Part shown: positions 8,738 to 19,959 of the stretch, one piece after another | Position numbering within the stretch: the first letter of the stretch is position 1 | How the letters are laid out: each line of letters opens with the position of its first letter | Source of the DNA: Hyaloraphidium curvatum | Lineage: Eukaryota; Monoblepharomycota; Hyaloraphidiomycetes; Hyaloraphidiales; Hyaloraphidiaceae | Reading direction: 5' to 3' | Assembly (NCBI GenBank): GCA_025558095.1 | Contig: JAIVFI010000029.1 | Location: 310,001-374,000, forward strand | Length of the DNA: 64,000 bases | Made by a program: the position numbers and the translations under genes | Notes under the pieces: generated by a model | Told to the model about the DNA's origin: nothing | Databases searched by the model: none | Seen by the model: the letters and a program-made list of their open reading frames with translations, nothing else

Positions 8738-11030
8738 CTAAGGGGTACTACCAGCTGCTTGGAAAGGCTCACGCAAGGCGCAAAGGCAACCCCGTGCCCT
8801 TTGCAGAGCTGGTGCGCCACATGGAGATGGTTGCCAGCGCCAAGTACGTGACCAAGATCGAGGATGATCCAAGGCTCACGTTTCCACCACTTCCCAAGGC
8901 CACGATCACGCCTTCTGGAGACCTGCTGCGCCCCATCACCCTCAGGGAGCTGGAGAGGGTCTTGAAGAAGGCCCCCAACGGCAAGGCAAAGGACGAGGAT
9001 GGGATCCGGCTCGAGTTCGTCAAGTACTGGACTGCAGTACTGAAGCAAGCTGTTGTCAACCTCCTCAACAACGTGCTCAATGGCGTCAAGATGGATGACT
9101 GGGGCCAGACACTGCTGGTGATGCTGCACAAGAAGGGGCCCAAGAACGTGGCTGGCAACTACCAAGGCATCAGCATAGAGAGGACGCTGGAGAAGGTCTT
9201 CTCCCTGGTCTGGAACGCTCGGCTAGCTCCCTGGGCTGAGTGCAACAAGCTGCTGGAAGGCTCGCAGTTTGGATTCCGTGCACGGAGATCGACCCTTCAT
9301 GCAGTGTTCCTTGCCGAGGCACTCTTCTCCTTGGCCAAGGCACGCAAGGAGAAGCTGATCACGGTGTTTGTAGATTTCACAAAGGCTTTTGACACGGTGG
9401 AGCGCCCCAGGTTATGGCAGAAGCTGGAGGAGATGGGAGTACCCAAACTGGTTGTTGACATGTTCGAGATGGCGTTCGGACGCGTGTGGGGACGGCTCCG
9501 GGATGAAGACGGGACCAAGTCAGACTTCATCAAGTTCCTGACCGGAGTGAAGCAGGGGGACCCACCTCATCGCTGTTCTTGTTCATCAACGACATCACTG
9601 CTTTCATGGAGGCCAATGGTGCAAAAGGGATGGATCTGGGCATGGTGTCTGAGGAGGAAGAGGATCAGGAGAGGATGGTCAGCTTGCTGGCTCTGTTCTT
9701 TGCAGACGACACCACTTTGATCTCGAAGACGGTGAAGGATGCCAAGATGCAGCTGGATCTTTTGTCTGCATATGCCAGTGCCAATGGGCTGGAGATCAAC
9801 GTCAGCAAGACAGAGTGGATGGCCAGGAGGATACCTCACCGTGTAAAGGTCATGTACAGGGACCAGGAGCTGAAGAGGGTTGACAGCTTCAAGCTTCGTT
9901 CCAGAATTCTGGGGTATCAACTGACCTCAACCGGCCGGAGCAAGGACCATGTGCATGGCAGAGAGGCCAAGATGAACGCTGCTTATGGGCTCTGGCTCCG
10001 TGACATCAGGGAGCAGCCTGGGATGAGTCCTGACCTCCAGCTCAAGCTCTACAACACAAAGGTCAAGGCAGTGGGCCAATATGGGAACCCGTCCATTGTT
10101 GAGATGCCGAAGGAAGAGTACCTTGCCGGGGAAAGCACCAGGGACAAAGTGACATGCATGGCTCTTCGTGCCGTCACTCATCTGCCCAAGTCTACCTCCC
10201 TGGCCTGTCTGTATGCGATCACTGGCCAGTACCCCCTTGCAGTTCATGACCACGAGTCGGCACTCAAGTTCCTCATGCGCATCAAAACAGCGGATCCTGC
10301 ATTGTACCTGCTCTACAAGGAGCTCAAGATCGAGGCACTGAAGGGGTCCTGGAACTGGGCTGCCTTCCTGAGGGAACTACTTGTATACTATGGCGGCGAA
10401 GATGGGAGGGAGATGTGGGAGAAGGACACTTTCTCATGGCCCAAGGAGACTGTGGAGAATCTTGTGAAGGGCAAGTTCAGGGAGATCAATGCCCAGAGGC
10501 TCAAGGACAACGACAAACTGCACTTTTGGAGGATGTGTGACATGACCTCTGGCCACATCGGACCATCCCTGATCCGGGTGGAGAAGCACCGGAGGGATGT
10601 CCAAAAGTTGCTGTGCTCTACCCACGACCTGGAGGTGGAGACAGGCAGGCACCAAGGACTTGAGGTGCAGCAGAGGATGTGCAAACATGACCCTGAGCAC
10701 ATTGGAGACGAACAACATCTTCTGTTCCACTGTTCAGCAAATGCAGAGCGGCGCCAGAAGCTGCAGACCAGACTGGATACACTGGGCCGCGAGTGGAACA
10801 TGTTGACCTGGCTCTGGGCTCTTAGCATCAAGGAGTTCGAGCCCACGATCAAAGTGAGGCGGCAAAAGGAGAAGGCCCTCAACTCCATTGCCAGCTTCAT
10901 CTCAAAGTCCATGAACGACAGAAAACGGGGAAAATGAAAGAGATGCACGACAACAAATTTCAAATAGCAGCAAACTAATGGTGTAAGAGAGGCCAAGCCA
11001 GGGGCAGGTCCGGGTCACCAATACTATTCT
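8738..11030 (+). mobile_element. LINE (non-LTR retrotransposon), 5'-truncated copy
   Basis: It begins directly after the tail of the previous LINE copy, with an open frame lacking any start codon, and ends at about 11030 in the shared LINE 3' tail. Only the reverse transcriptase and C-terminal part are present; the endonuclease domain is missing, the usual outcome of incomplete target-primed reverse transcription. The start of the RT domain is visible from about 8790. Its clade is not clear to me from the motifs alone. Confidence 0.88.
8740..10937 (+). pseudogene. LINE reverse transcriptase, frameshifted
   Basis: Frame 1 (to about 9561) carries AGNYQGISIERTLEKVFS, the fingers and palm region, FVDFTKAFDTVERP (RT block with the first catalytic Asp) and GVKQGDP. 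One base is then missing, and frame 2 continues with LFINDITAFM, the catalytic FADDTTL, and a C-terminal domain to a stop at 10935-10937. The C-terminal domain contains a C-x-H-rich segment (CKHDPEHIGDEQ, then HLLFHC) like the zinc-binding tail of many LINE RTs. The same frameshift is present in the minus-strand copy at 5441-5460. Confidence 0.85.
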
Positions 11031-11186
11031 TGTCAAGGGAGGCAAATCAGCTACGAGAAGTTAGAGCATTGATTACCGGACCTGCCCCTGGTCTGCCACC
11101 GTTTGTGGAATCTGTTGGCACTCAATGGATTGATTTTGCATTAGGAGGAGGAATCCGCAACAAACGGCCTTTCACAGCTCTACTGT
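11031..11186. other. Spacer between the LINE nest and SEC10
   Basis: About 155 bp with no gene. It holds one further partial match to the LINE 3' tail (CCGGACCTGCCCCTGG at about 11079). The 3' end of SEC10 begins at 11187, so this marks the edge of the retroelement nest. Confidence 0.6.
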
Positions 11187-14100
11187 TTATGGGCGTGATT
11201 TGAATAAAAGCGGTATCTTTCTGGGGAAGAGGCCGCCTCCAGGTAGATTAGCAGCAAAAATGGGTGCACTGTCCTCTCCATCACCCAGAAACACCTGTCT
11301 CTGCGCAGGAGTGAATGTAGCCCAGTCCTCTCTCTGGGCAAGATACGGCTGCAGCAATTCCGGCCTGATGCGGCCCAAGATGCCTTCTGAGAGCACAGTC
11401 TGGAGAGAATCAGGGGTGACCACAAAGAGATTGGAGAGTTCTCGCAGCAGTGCCAGCTTTTCCGTGACAACAGGGGAGTTCCAACTTGACAGAACGTCAG
11501 AGTACTGTGCAAGATCCCTGCAAACAGAAATAATCAAATGGTGTCTCCAGGACCAGTATCTGACTGGCTCACTTTGTAAGCACAAGTGCTCCAGCAAAGC
11601 TGATTTGAAACTTTTGAAAATGGTCCAGAAAAAGCCTGACGACGAGAGGTTACCTTTCCACCAGCAGAATGCTATCTCATGATCCTACCCAAAGATTTGT
11701 AACCCCAACTCAGTCAGCCCAGGGCCCAAGCTAGTCTCTGGCAGTGCCTGAGCAAGACTCTCCTGCACTTGTCGCAGGTAGCTCACAACAAGCATGCAAG
11801 TCGAAGTGACCCTGTTGGATGCAGCATCATCACTGCGAGGCTGAAAATCCTCCCTTCGTTGCCTGGAAAGCAGCTGTGCAACTCTCTGGCACACGGCCTC
11901 AATCTGCCGCGTAAGCAGAACATCGGCCGTTTTTGCAATGTTTGCCAGCGTAGCCATCTTTGCCAGCATAGCTTCATGCTGAACAGCACTTGCACCAGTC
12001 AAAAGTGGTGCCTGTCGAAGTGAGAGCCATGCATTAGCCAGAGCAACGAAACTCACGACTTGATGCTGGTGATGCATATCCACCAATTGGAAGCATTCAG
12101 CCACCTGCTGGAGCAAGCTCAAGCTCCGCAAATCGGGTTCTGCCCTCATGGATATTGCCTGGGCCGACCTTCCGGTTGCTCTGCAAGGAAATAGTGAGCT
12201 GACGTTTCCAGAAAGGGTTGGCAAGGATCACCTTTCCAGTTCGGCAACCAGCATGTGGTCAACATCGTCAACAAGCACCTGAAACAGCTTTCCAATACTC
12301 TTGGGTCTAGCACAAGAAAGTCAGTGAATTCACAAGGAAGAGCAAATGACCCACAGTTGACTGGAGTTGACCAAAAGCGTGCATCGCTCCACAGATTCCA
12401 CATGCAATGCCAGCATACGCAACGTTGATTCGGGGAGCGAGTTTGAGGCGGTCACAGTTTCATCATGATCCTGTAGTAACGCAGTGAGCTGGCCGACATA
12501 ATCAGCCAATCTTGTCACTACACCCACAGCGAACTCTCTGAAGGCTTCCGTCAAATAAGCAACCTCCCGCTCCAGGTAGCGATTGTCGTCAAGGTACGGA
12601 ACAAATAAATCCTCCGAGCACTGCTTGACCAGCTGAATCAGAGCAGAGGAGCTTGACGGCGTGATTTCAAGCGTCTTGATGAAACGCTCCAGGTTTGCGA
12701 CCAGCGCCTGCGTGGCCTCGAACGAAGATGCCAGAGACTTCAAAAACGACCGTGCCGAAGCAGATGACGCAAGCACAGCTTCCAGGTGCTCTTGAATCTG
12801 GCGGGGAAATGTAAGGGAACGTCTCATTCGATGCCAGGAGAGCTGGTCCCACGGTCTGCGCAAATATGCGCTGTAGCAGAGCCGTCACCACAGGAATGGG
12901 GTCCGGAAACACAGTCGCGATGACGTCAAACTCGTGCACAAAGATCTGCTCCACCTCGTCGTAAAGATCCGAGCTGGTCAACCTCGAATCATCAACGGCA
13001 ATCGATGTGCGGGGTCGCGAGAGGACCCTACATTGGGATTCCGAGGTTCTGGCCGGCGCTAGAGGAAATGTCGATTGGTTCAAACTGGTCCGCGAGGTTG
13101 GCCAGTTAGCTTACTGTTCTCGGAAAAACTCATGCTGGGATACGTAAGCTTGGACACATGAGTTGCCGCTGTTCAAGGCAATCAAGGTGCGTGCACAGCT
13201 CTGGGAAACGTTCGCAACAGATCCAGCGACAGTGGATGCCACTTACAGCCATGGCAGCAATGTCGCCGATGCGGTAAGCGCGCTCAAAAGCGTCCAACCC
13301 AAAGCGTTCCATGCGCTCGTGGTACCGTTCCAAAGTGGATTTCGCCTAGCATAATCGAAGTCATGATCTGGATGTCATTCGCCCCAGTCAGAAGCAGCTC
13401 ACGACGTCCATGTCGCCAACATCCAGCTCGCGGCTCAGCACTGTCAGACGTCGCACAAGGAGCGCCACCTAGACCACAGAGGCATTGCGGGTTCAGCGTG
13501 TCGAGGTCCGTGCCTCGGTGCAAACACTTGCCTCTTTTTCGCCATTCGGCCCCGAAGGTCGTAAGGACTCCACGCGATCCACGTCTCCGTTCTCTGCCTC
13601 CTCAAACACGTTGACCACGTCTTGGAGTTCCTGTGCCCGAAGCCGCGTCCTGTCCAGTGATTCCAGCTGCTCGCCTGTCACGGGAGAGCGTTTGTGGCCA
13701 ATTTGGAGCCCAGCAGCGCGGTCCTGACCGATGCGAATCGCCGCATTGCTGACTTCATTCAGACGGTTGTCTAGCTCTTCAAAAAGTCGAAAGAATTCCT
13801 GTTGGGGGGTTGGCAGAACGCCCGCACAGCTTACGAGGCGATCTGTACCTGAACAGACCGCTGCTGTCGATCCACATCGGCAGAGTGTATCGTCGATTCC
13901 GATCTAACCTGTCCCTCGACCTTGCTGACGTGAGCGGACGCCGAACGGCGCTGGTTTTCCAGCTGCTCCGCAGCGCTCTCGAACGCCCGAATGAACGGCT
14001 TCGGGTTGAAGTCTGATCGCGACAGAAAGCCTCGGTTTCGCGATCCTTCGGGCAATGTGCTCTCATCCTACCCAGAGCGGTCTTCCTCGCCTGCGATACC

Positions 14101-14255
14101 AGGGGTCCAGATATCAATTCGACGACACGGTCAAGTTCCGTGTTCTGTAAAGTCCCCCATTAGGACGCGTCTGGCTGCCCATTCCGGCCGGACCCTGCCT
14201 CGAAGTTGCTGAGCTGCAGCTCCAGAGGCAATCCTAGCCCCGGCTGCTGGCTCAT
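11187..14255 (-). CDS. SEC10: Exocyst complex component SEC10 (EXOC5)
   Basis: SEC10 is a subunit of the exocyst, which tethers secretory vesicles to the plasma membrane. About twelve exons can be joined in frame. They give an N-terminal coiled coil (FNPKPFIRAFESAAEQLENQ), a stretch with ELDNRLNEVSNAAIRIG, the family-typical DEVEQIFVHEFDVIATVFPD and LLQRIFAQ, and a C terminus with GALVLTKDLAQYSDVL and KLALLRELSNLFVVTPDSL. The first exon most likely starts at ATG 14255 (MSQQPGLGL) and ends in a GC donor. A second GC-AG intron lies near 13527. A candidate 30-nt intron (13114-13085) contains a CTAAC branch-like motif. The exact structure around 12960-13115 is uncertain. It is divergent from CHMP7, with 98 bp between starts. 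Confidence 0.87.
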
Positions 14256-14353
14256 CTTCCCCGAGCGCGTCGTGAGCCGAATACGTGATCGATCGAGGAA
14301 GGTCCGTCTCAACCTGCGCGTCTCAACCGCCGCGCACGGGAGACCACTCCCCA

Positions 14354-15986
14354 TGCTGTCCAGTTACCTAGCCTCCCTGCCGGAATGGCAGGATCAAACG
14401 AGGCGTCGGGCGCTTCTCGGTGCTCTCCCATCCCTTTCCGTCAACGAAGGTGCCTTTCGGGACCGCATCACGTTCTGGCGGGGGGTCCTCATCGCGGGAC
14501 TCCGGCATGGCTACCTTGGCGAACGGACAGTGCTCACCGTGACTCCGGAGCTGCCACACAGCTTCCAGAGCAGAGAGGGGACCTCACCTCGTTGCTTGCC
14601 CGGAGTCCTGCGGCACTTGGTGGCCGAGAGCCGCCTCGTGGATGTGGACACTTACTTCTCCGACGGAACGTGGAAGCAATGGATGGCAGGGGCGTTGTCC
14701 CTGCCATTCCGGGTGTTGCGGTCTCTAGCACCAGGTTCTGCTGGAGAAGGTGCTTCTGACAGCGATGCGCTGCCGCTCGGTCGTTACGTGGCCATTGACG
14801 TCGCGAAGGTGACTTTTCCCGGTCCCCACGCCATGCCGTCACTTATGCCCATCTAGGACCTTGCGCAAAGCGTTACTCGAGCACGGACGAGCTCGAGCTC
14901 TAATCCGACAAACGCAGTCGTTTCCCTGGAGGAGTTCCGCAAGTTGGTGGAAGCAGGCTTACCTCCGGGGGCAGACGGAATGTCGTCAGTTGACTTGGCC
15001 GTGGTTCTGCATACACTGATTCGCATGGGCGCCATCGCGGTGGATGGATTGCACATCGGACCAGACGGAGCCTGGCCCGTTTCGGAAACTGGGGTGAGCC
15101 AGGCCACGTCCCATGCGGACCCGGCTAACGATCGGGCCAGCTTGTCAAGTTTCTGGACAGTGAGGGTGCCAGAGGGGCACCTGCAGCCGTATCGGAGCTT
15201 GACAAGGACATCCTGCGCATTCGCACGACCTTGTCGAAGCTTCAAGATCAGCTGGACCTGTTGCAGGAGCGTGTGCGAAGGTGCGCACGACGACTGGTCA
15301 TTGAATCCTGAGTTGACTGCTTTGATTTGCAGTCTTGAAACCGAGGCAAAGGAGAGACTTCGAACGAAAGAGAAAGCGCGGGCGATTGCATCCCTGAAGC
15401 AAAAGGCGCTAGTCAGCACCATGCTCTCGAAGAGTCTGGAGTCGCAAAATCTGTTGCTCACCGTGCTGCACAAGATTGAGATGGCTCGCCAAGATGCAGA
15501 GGCAAGCCCGTCCAATGCCGAATCCTCGCCGTTCTCATCGAGTGCATCCGCGTGCAGATGTCAGGTGCCATCGAGGCTGGCAGCAGGGGGCTCAGATCAT
15601 TGGTCGGAAAGGAGCGGGTGGAGGAGGCTCAGCGCGTTATGGATGAGTGGGAGGATGTTCTGGCTGACCAGGAAGAGCTCAATGCCGTTCTCGAGCCAGC
15701 AAACACCAACGAGTCTATGGAGGACGAAGAACTGGAGCTGGAACTCGAGAAGCTGGCGCAGCAGGAAGCAGTGCCCCCGCTGCCAACCTCGCCTGTTCGT
15801 GCTGCGGAGAGCACGACGGAAGCAGACTTGGAGGCGGAGCTCAGCAAGCTTGCGATTGGGGAATCGGGGACCCCTGGTCAAAAGCCGACTCTCGCCGACA
15901 TGCCGGACGTTGCTTCGTTGCGCGACCCATTGCCGAGCAGCAACAAGGTGCCTGCGACTGCGGAGGTTTCAATCGGAGTGACATAG
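14354..15986 (+). CDS. CHMP7: CHMP7-like ESCRT-III protein
   Basis: CHMP7 is an ESCRT-III family protein, with a winged-helix-like N-terminal half and a Snf7 C-terminal half, that acts in nuclear envelope sealing and endosomal sorting. The start MLSSYLASLPEWQ fits the N terminus of the family. The Snf7 part shows a long charged helix (SELDKDILRIRTTLSKLQDQ), RTKEKARAIASLKQKALV and an acidic C terminus with MEDEELELELEKLA. Exons join at 14809/14857, about 15093/15141, 15260/15313 and a GC-AG intron (GAG then GCAAGC) ending before 15556. The stop is at 15984-15986. Confidence 0.85.
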
Positions 15987-16366
15987 CATTGTGTAACATC
16001 TGCATATGGTATCGTCCGTGCCCATGTACCTTGCCAGCAGCTCCTTCCACGCTCACGAGCCCCTCTGGCACATCCAACGGACCGCGTCCAGTCAGTGCAC
16101 AGCTCCTCCTTGATCAGGGCAAGCGAGACGTTGGACCCGCCCGTCTGCCCGCCGCGGTGCTCATCGTGCTACTCAGCCTTTCGACGCGCACGTGTCAGTA
16201 GGCTGCCTATATTGACTTTGTGGGTATCTGCGGAAAACATCGCGTCAGCGCAATACTGGCATGCGCAGCGAAGTGTTCTAGTCACGTAGTAGGTCAACGA
16301 TCCATAATTTTCCTCCCCCATTTGATCGCTCCCGATGTAGACCTGTGGATGATATCAGCGTTTGGC
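15987..16366. other. Convergent intergenic region CHMP7/HUS1 (380 bp)
   Basis: It lies between two converging gene ends and is longer than most gaps here. Short open frames exist on the minus strand (for example near 16077), but none has a recognisable domain or convincing splice structure. I report no gene. Confidence 0.5.
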
Positions 16367-17603
16367 CTACCGCAGCCCAAGGCGACGCACATAAAAGACC
16401 AGAGCATGGTTCTCAATTATGCCTGATTGAGGCAAATAAGTCGACGATCGAATCGACGCACGGATGCGCTTGTGCAAAAGGTACCCACAGCACACGACGC
16501 TGGTAGGATTGACAATGTGCGACCCGACAAACTTGGAGAGATCGCGGCAGTCGACAGTAACCTTGGCAAACTCGTCCGGGTCTCGGTTGTAGCTGGCTTG
16601 CTGCGAGACGTCGATTTGCGTCGCGTCTAGCAATGCATGAGCCGGCGGCGCTACCTTCTGGGCAAGAGACCCTACCGAGCTTGGGATTGTTTAGGTCGCT
16701 GTATGCAGTTTCCACCTGCAGGATGTCGGATTCAACTTGCAGCCGCAATTGACCTTTCATGTTGCCGGCGACGGAAACGTGACTGCTCAGCGCCTTCAGG
16801 CGGTCGACCACGTTTCTGAAGCTGCCCAGCGAGGGGGTGTATATGTGGACCTGGCAAGAGAGGTCCCTAAATCTCCACTCCGTGACACATCGACGGTCGG
16901 AAGCACCTGAGGTTCCGGCACCATGGGCTCCCGATATTCTTCGGCCTGCTGCGACGTCAAGACCCTGACCGGAACATCTTGCGTCGTTGCCACCCGACCG
17001 CCGGACGGCCGACTCTTGTGTCGCAACGGAATGTCGTGAGTGTTGGCGCCTCCATCGCGCGGCGGCGCATACCGAAGTGATGATCTGGAACGACAATGAT
17101 GGAAGATTGTCCTTCTTGGTCAGCTTGCAAACGGCCTCCACAGCTGATTGAGTGGATTTCAAGGCCCTGGACAGCGCGTCGGGCGAGAGCTCCAGCCAGA
17201 TCTGAGGCCGGCGTCGGTCAGGCAGGTTCATGCGGAGAACCCGGTCCGCCCACCTCGTTGTTGTTCAGGCTCTCGATGCGCAGGTCCTCAAACATCGTTT
17301 TCTGCAATCGAAAGTACAACGGCTCGACTGGACGTCCCAACGTTGCTTGACGGCACAGGCCGCAACCCACCATCTCGATGTTGCCCCACACCTGCACATT
17401 GGAGTCCCCGCTCAGGTTGGCGACGATGAAGTGGGCATGCTCGTTCGTGAGTTTGAGTATGCATCGTTTGCAGAGTTTGTCGACACTCTGGACCATGCCT
17501 TGCGGGTCGACGCCGTGAGACGGCCCGCAACGGAAAGCGTCGAGAGCGCGAGCGACGCACGATGGAAGAGCCCGGAATTCACAAGTTTGCCGCGGAATCG
17601 CAT
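16367..17603 (-). CDS. HUS1: Checkpoint clamp subunit HUS1
   Basis: HUS1 is one of the three subunits of the 9-1-1 PCNA-like clamp loaded at damaged DNA. Seven exons join in frame from ATG 17603 (MRFRGKLVNSGLF) to the stop at 16367. Family landmarks: ANLSGDSNVQVWGNI, IWLELSPDALSRALKSTQ, the THDIP-equivalent VATTQDVPVRVL, EYREPMVPEPQ, LRLQVESDILQVETAYSDLN and VDCRDLSKFVGSHIVNPTS. These fall in the same order and spacing as in animal HUS1. Introns are 49-66 nt. The upstream neighbour PSMA1 is on the same strand, 129 bp away. Confidence 0.9.
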
Positions 17604-17732
17604 CGTGAACGACTCGAGCAGCTCGCGAGTGTCAGGACTCCCCCAAGATGCACGAGCAACGGGGAGGGACGGGAGTACCACAGCACCTCTGAGCGGGGCG
17701 TCATCAATGGGTATCGCACACTCCCCTATCCG

Positions 17733-18969
17733 CTACTGGTTCGTGTCCATCTCCTGCGGCTCATCGCCGGCTGGTTGTTCCGCGTTCCCGCCATCCCCAG
17801 TGTTAGCCGCGGGTTCCACCTCCATCTCGCCACCTACACCCGCTCCTGAGCCGGCGCCTCCGCCGCCTCCCGTGGAACGCTCCGGTCGCGCTTCAAGCAT
17901 ATCAAGGTAGCGCTGCAGCGCATCGCCCTCGATGATGGTAAACGGGTGATCTTTGCCGACAACACCGACGGACGTGTTCAGGTTGTTCAGCTCCTTGTCG
18001 TTCTGGATGGTTTCCCGCAGCGCGTAGAGACCGTGCTTAATGAGAGCATCCAAATCGCCTGCATCCACCGGGGCAATGGTCAGGGACTTGTCCGCCGTCC
18101 ACGATACTCCTCCACTACTCACAGTCTGCGAACGATTCGTAGTGCTTCTCGAGGTACGTCTTTGCCGACTGAGATCTAGACCCGATCGACATGGCGATAT
18201 AGTCGAAAAAGTTGCCCGACGGAGCGCACTCGTAGAGGTGCGGTCCCGTGTCCTGTACGTAGCGATCACCACGTAAGCTAGTTGTCGCGGCAAGCGAGCG
18301 GACAGAACCCACATCGTGCCCAACGACGAGAAGACCAACGCCGTACGGACGGCGGCCGTATCTTTGTGTGTTGGTTTGGGCCCCTGCGGCACCCGTGAGT
18401 CCAAGCGGGAGGAGCCATTTGGACGGGCGCGCTCACTGTCGCCTATTTGGCTGACAATGCGTGCGACCGGGAGCGGTCTGCCGAATGTCATCTTCTCCTT
18501 CATCGCCTCGCCGCGCATGTAGTTGGAGAGCACGCGCGCGTCCGACGTGAGCCCGGCAATGGCGATCCCCATGTGGTCATCGATCCGAATGAGCTTCTTC
18601 TGGTACGAAGCCAGCTCATTCGCAGATCGCTGAGTACAGGAGCAAACCCGCGGAAGGATGGAGGAACCGCGTCAGAGAGCCTCCCAATCGCGAGATCTGG
18701 CAGCCCACCTTGACCGCGAGGAGGACCGCGTGGGTCTTGCTCCTCAAGCCTACGCAGGCCGAACCCTGCTTCACCGCCTCCATCGCGTACTCGATCTGGA
18801 AGATCCGGCCCTGCGGCGACCAGACCGTGATGTCCGAATCATACTGGTTGCGGAACTGTAGCAGGCAGGGTGCGATGGGCAGGAAGCGTCAGGAGTCCGT
18901 TCTGGAATAAGACGCGTCCATAGCAGGGCCCAAGGGCCTGCTGACGCTCCGCCGTATCTTCCGCACCAT
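17733..18969 (-). CDS. PSMA1: 20S proteasome subunit alpha type 1
   Basis: This is one of the seven alpha-ring subunits of the 20S proteasome. The alpha signature is clear: [20 protein letters not shown] followed by [13 protein letters not shown]. Next come [36 protein letters not shown] and [18 protein letters not shown]. Six exons join in frame. The C terminus is extended by a Gly/Glu-rich tail ending EMDTNQ. The initiator appears to be an exon holding only ATG (18969-18967) followed by a 111-nt intron, because the next exon opens with FRNQYD and orthologues read MFRNQYD. The divergent start of TAF9 is 89 bp away. Confidence 0.9.
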
Positions 18970-19058
18970 TTTGGAGGCAGAAACGCGTCCTCGCGACGGG
19001 GGTGTCGTTCCGGCGCGCTGAGACGCCGAGACGCGGTTGGGCGCGCGACGCAACGACG
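18970..19058. promoter_or_regulatory. Bidirectional promoter region, PSMA1/TAF9
   Basis: Only 89 bp separate the two divergent start codons, so both promoters and 5' leaders must overlap. The sequence is GC-rich and shows no TATA box. Confidence 0.5.
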
Positions 19059-19859
19059 ATGTCTGGGACTCCGCGGACCAGCAAGGCGGTAGTTCGTATA
19101 ATTCCGGTTGCAACTTTTGCCGTGTACCAACATCTTGCTGCTTGCTCGGCCAGGAGGCCCTCCTCGCGTCGATGGGGGTCGCAGACTACGAGCCTCGGGT
19201 CGTGCAACAGCTCTTGGAGTACGGCTACCGTGCGTCTCCAGTCTCTTAGAGCCGAACCTCTTCTGATGAAAGCGGCTTCAGGCTACGCTACCGAGATTCT
19301 CCAGGATTCCAACGCCTTTGCGGAGCACGCCTCGCGATCATTTGTCCAGGCGGCAGATGTCCGCCTCGCGATCGAGTCGCGAGCACCGCAATTTCTTTCC
19401 GGACCCCCGACTCGCGATGTGGGATCTTCGCCTTCACGTCTGGTGGCGCTGCTGACTGCCGAATGCAGTTCCTGGCTGAGCTCGCTGAGCGTCGGAATGC
19501 TGTTCCCCTTCCTCCTGTAAAGGAGACCTACGGGATCCGTCTTCCGGCCGATCGCTACACGCTGACTGGCGTGAACTTTCAAGTTGTGCCGCAGGTTGGT
19601 TCTGTTTGACTACCGACGCCAACGGCCATTAATGCAACTCACTCAGATTGTCGGGAAGCGCCGGCGCGAGGACGAGAGTGGTCCCGGACTGGAGGCGCAG
19701 ATGGCTACTTTGCAGGGGGAGTTGATGGCAGCTGCTGCGAGTGCGCAGCCCACGGGTCCCGCGACTGCACCTCAGGCGCCGGTGTCTGCGTTCCCTCCGG
19801 CAGCCATCATTCGCGCACCACAACCAGCCGCAGGCGCCGACGAGGACGAATACGATTGA
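19059..19859 (+). CDS. TAF9: TFIID/SAGA subunit TAF9
   Basis: TAF9 is a histone-fold subunit of TFIID (and SAGA-type complexes) that pairs with TAF6. Five exons from ATG 19059 (MSGTPRTSKA) to the stop at 19857 give the histone fold: EALLASMGVADYEPRVVQQL, YATEILQDSNAFAEHA, AADVRLAIESRA. The conserved extension RDFLAELAERRNAVPLPPVK and DRYTLTGVNFQVVPQ follows. The C terminus is short and Ala/Pro-rich, ending DEDEYD. Introns are 52-69 nt. Confidence 0.92.
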
Positions 19860-19959
19860 AATAGGTACTCCTTTTCACAAGATGTTATACCCAAGATCCT
19901 GCGTCTCACATAGAGGTCAACGAACCAATTGGAGGAACAACACAAGATTGTCCGCTGGA

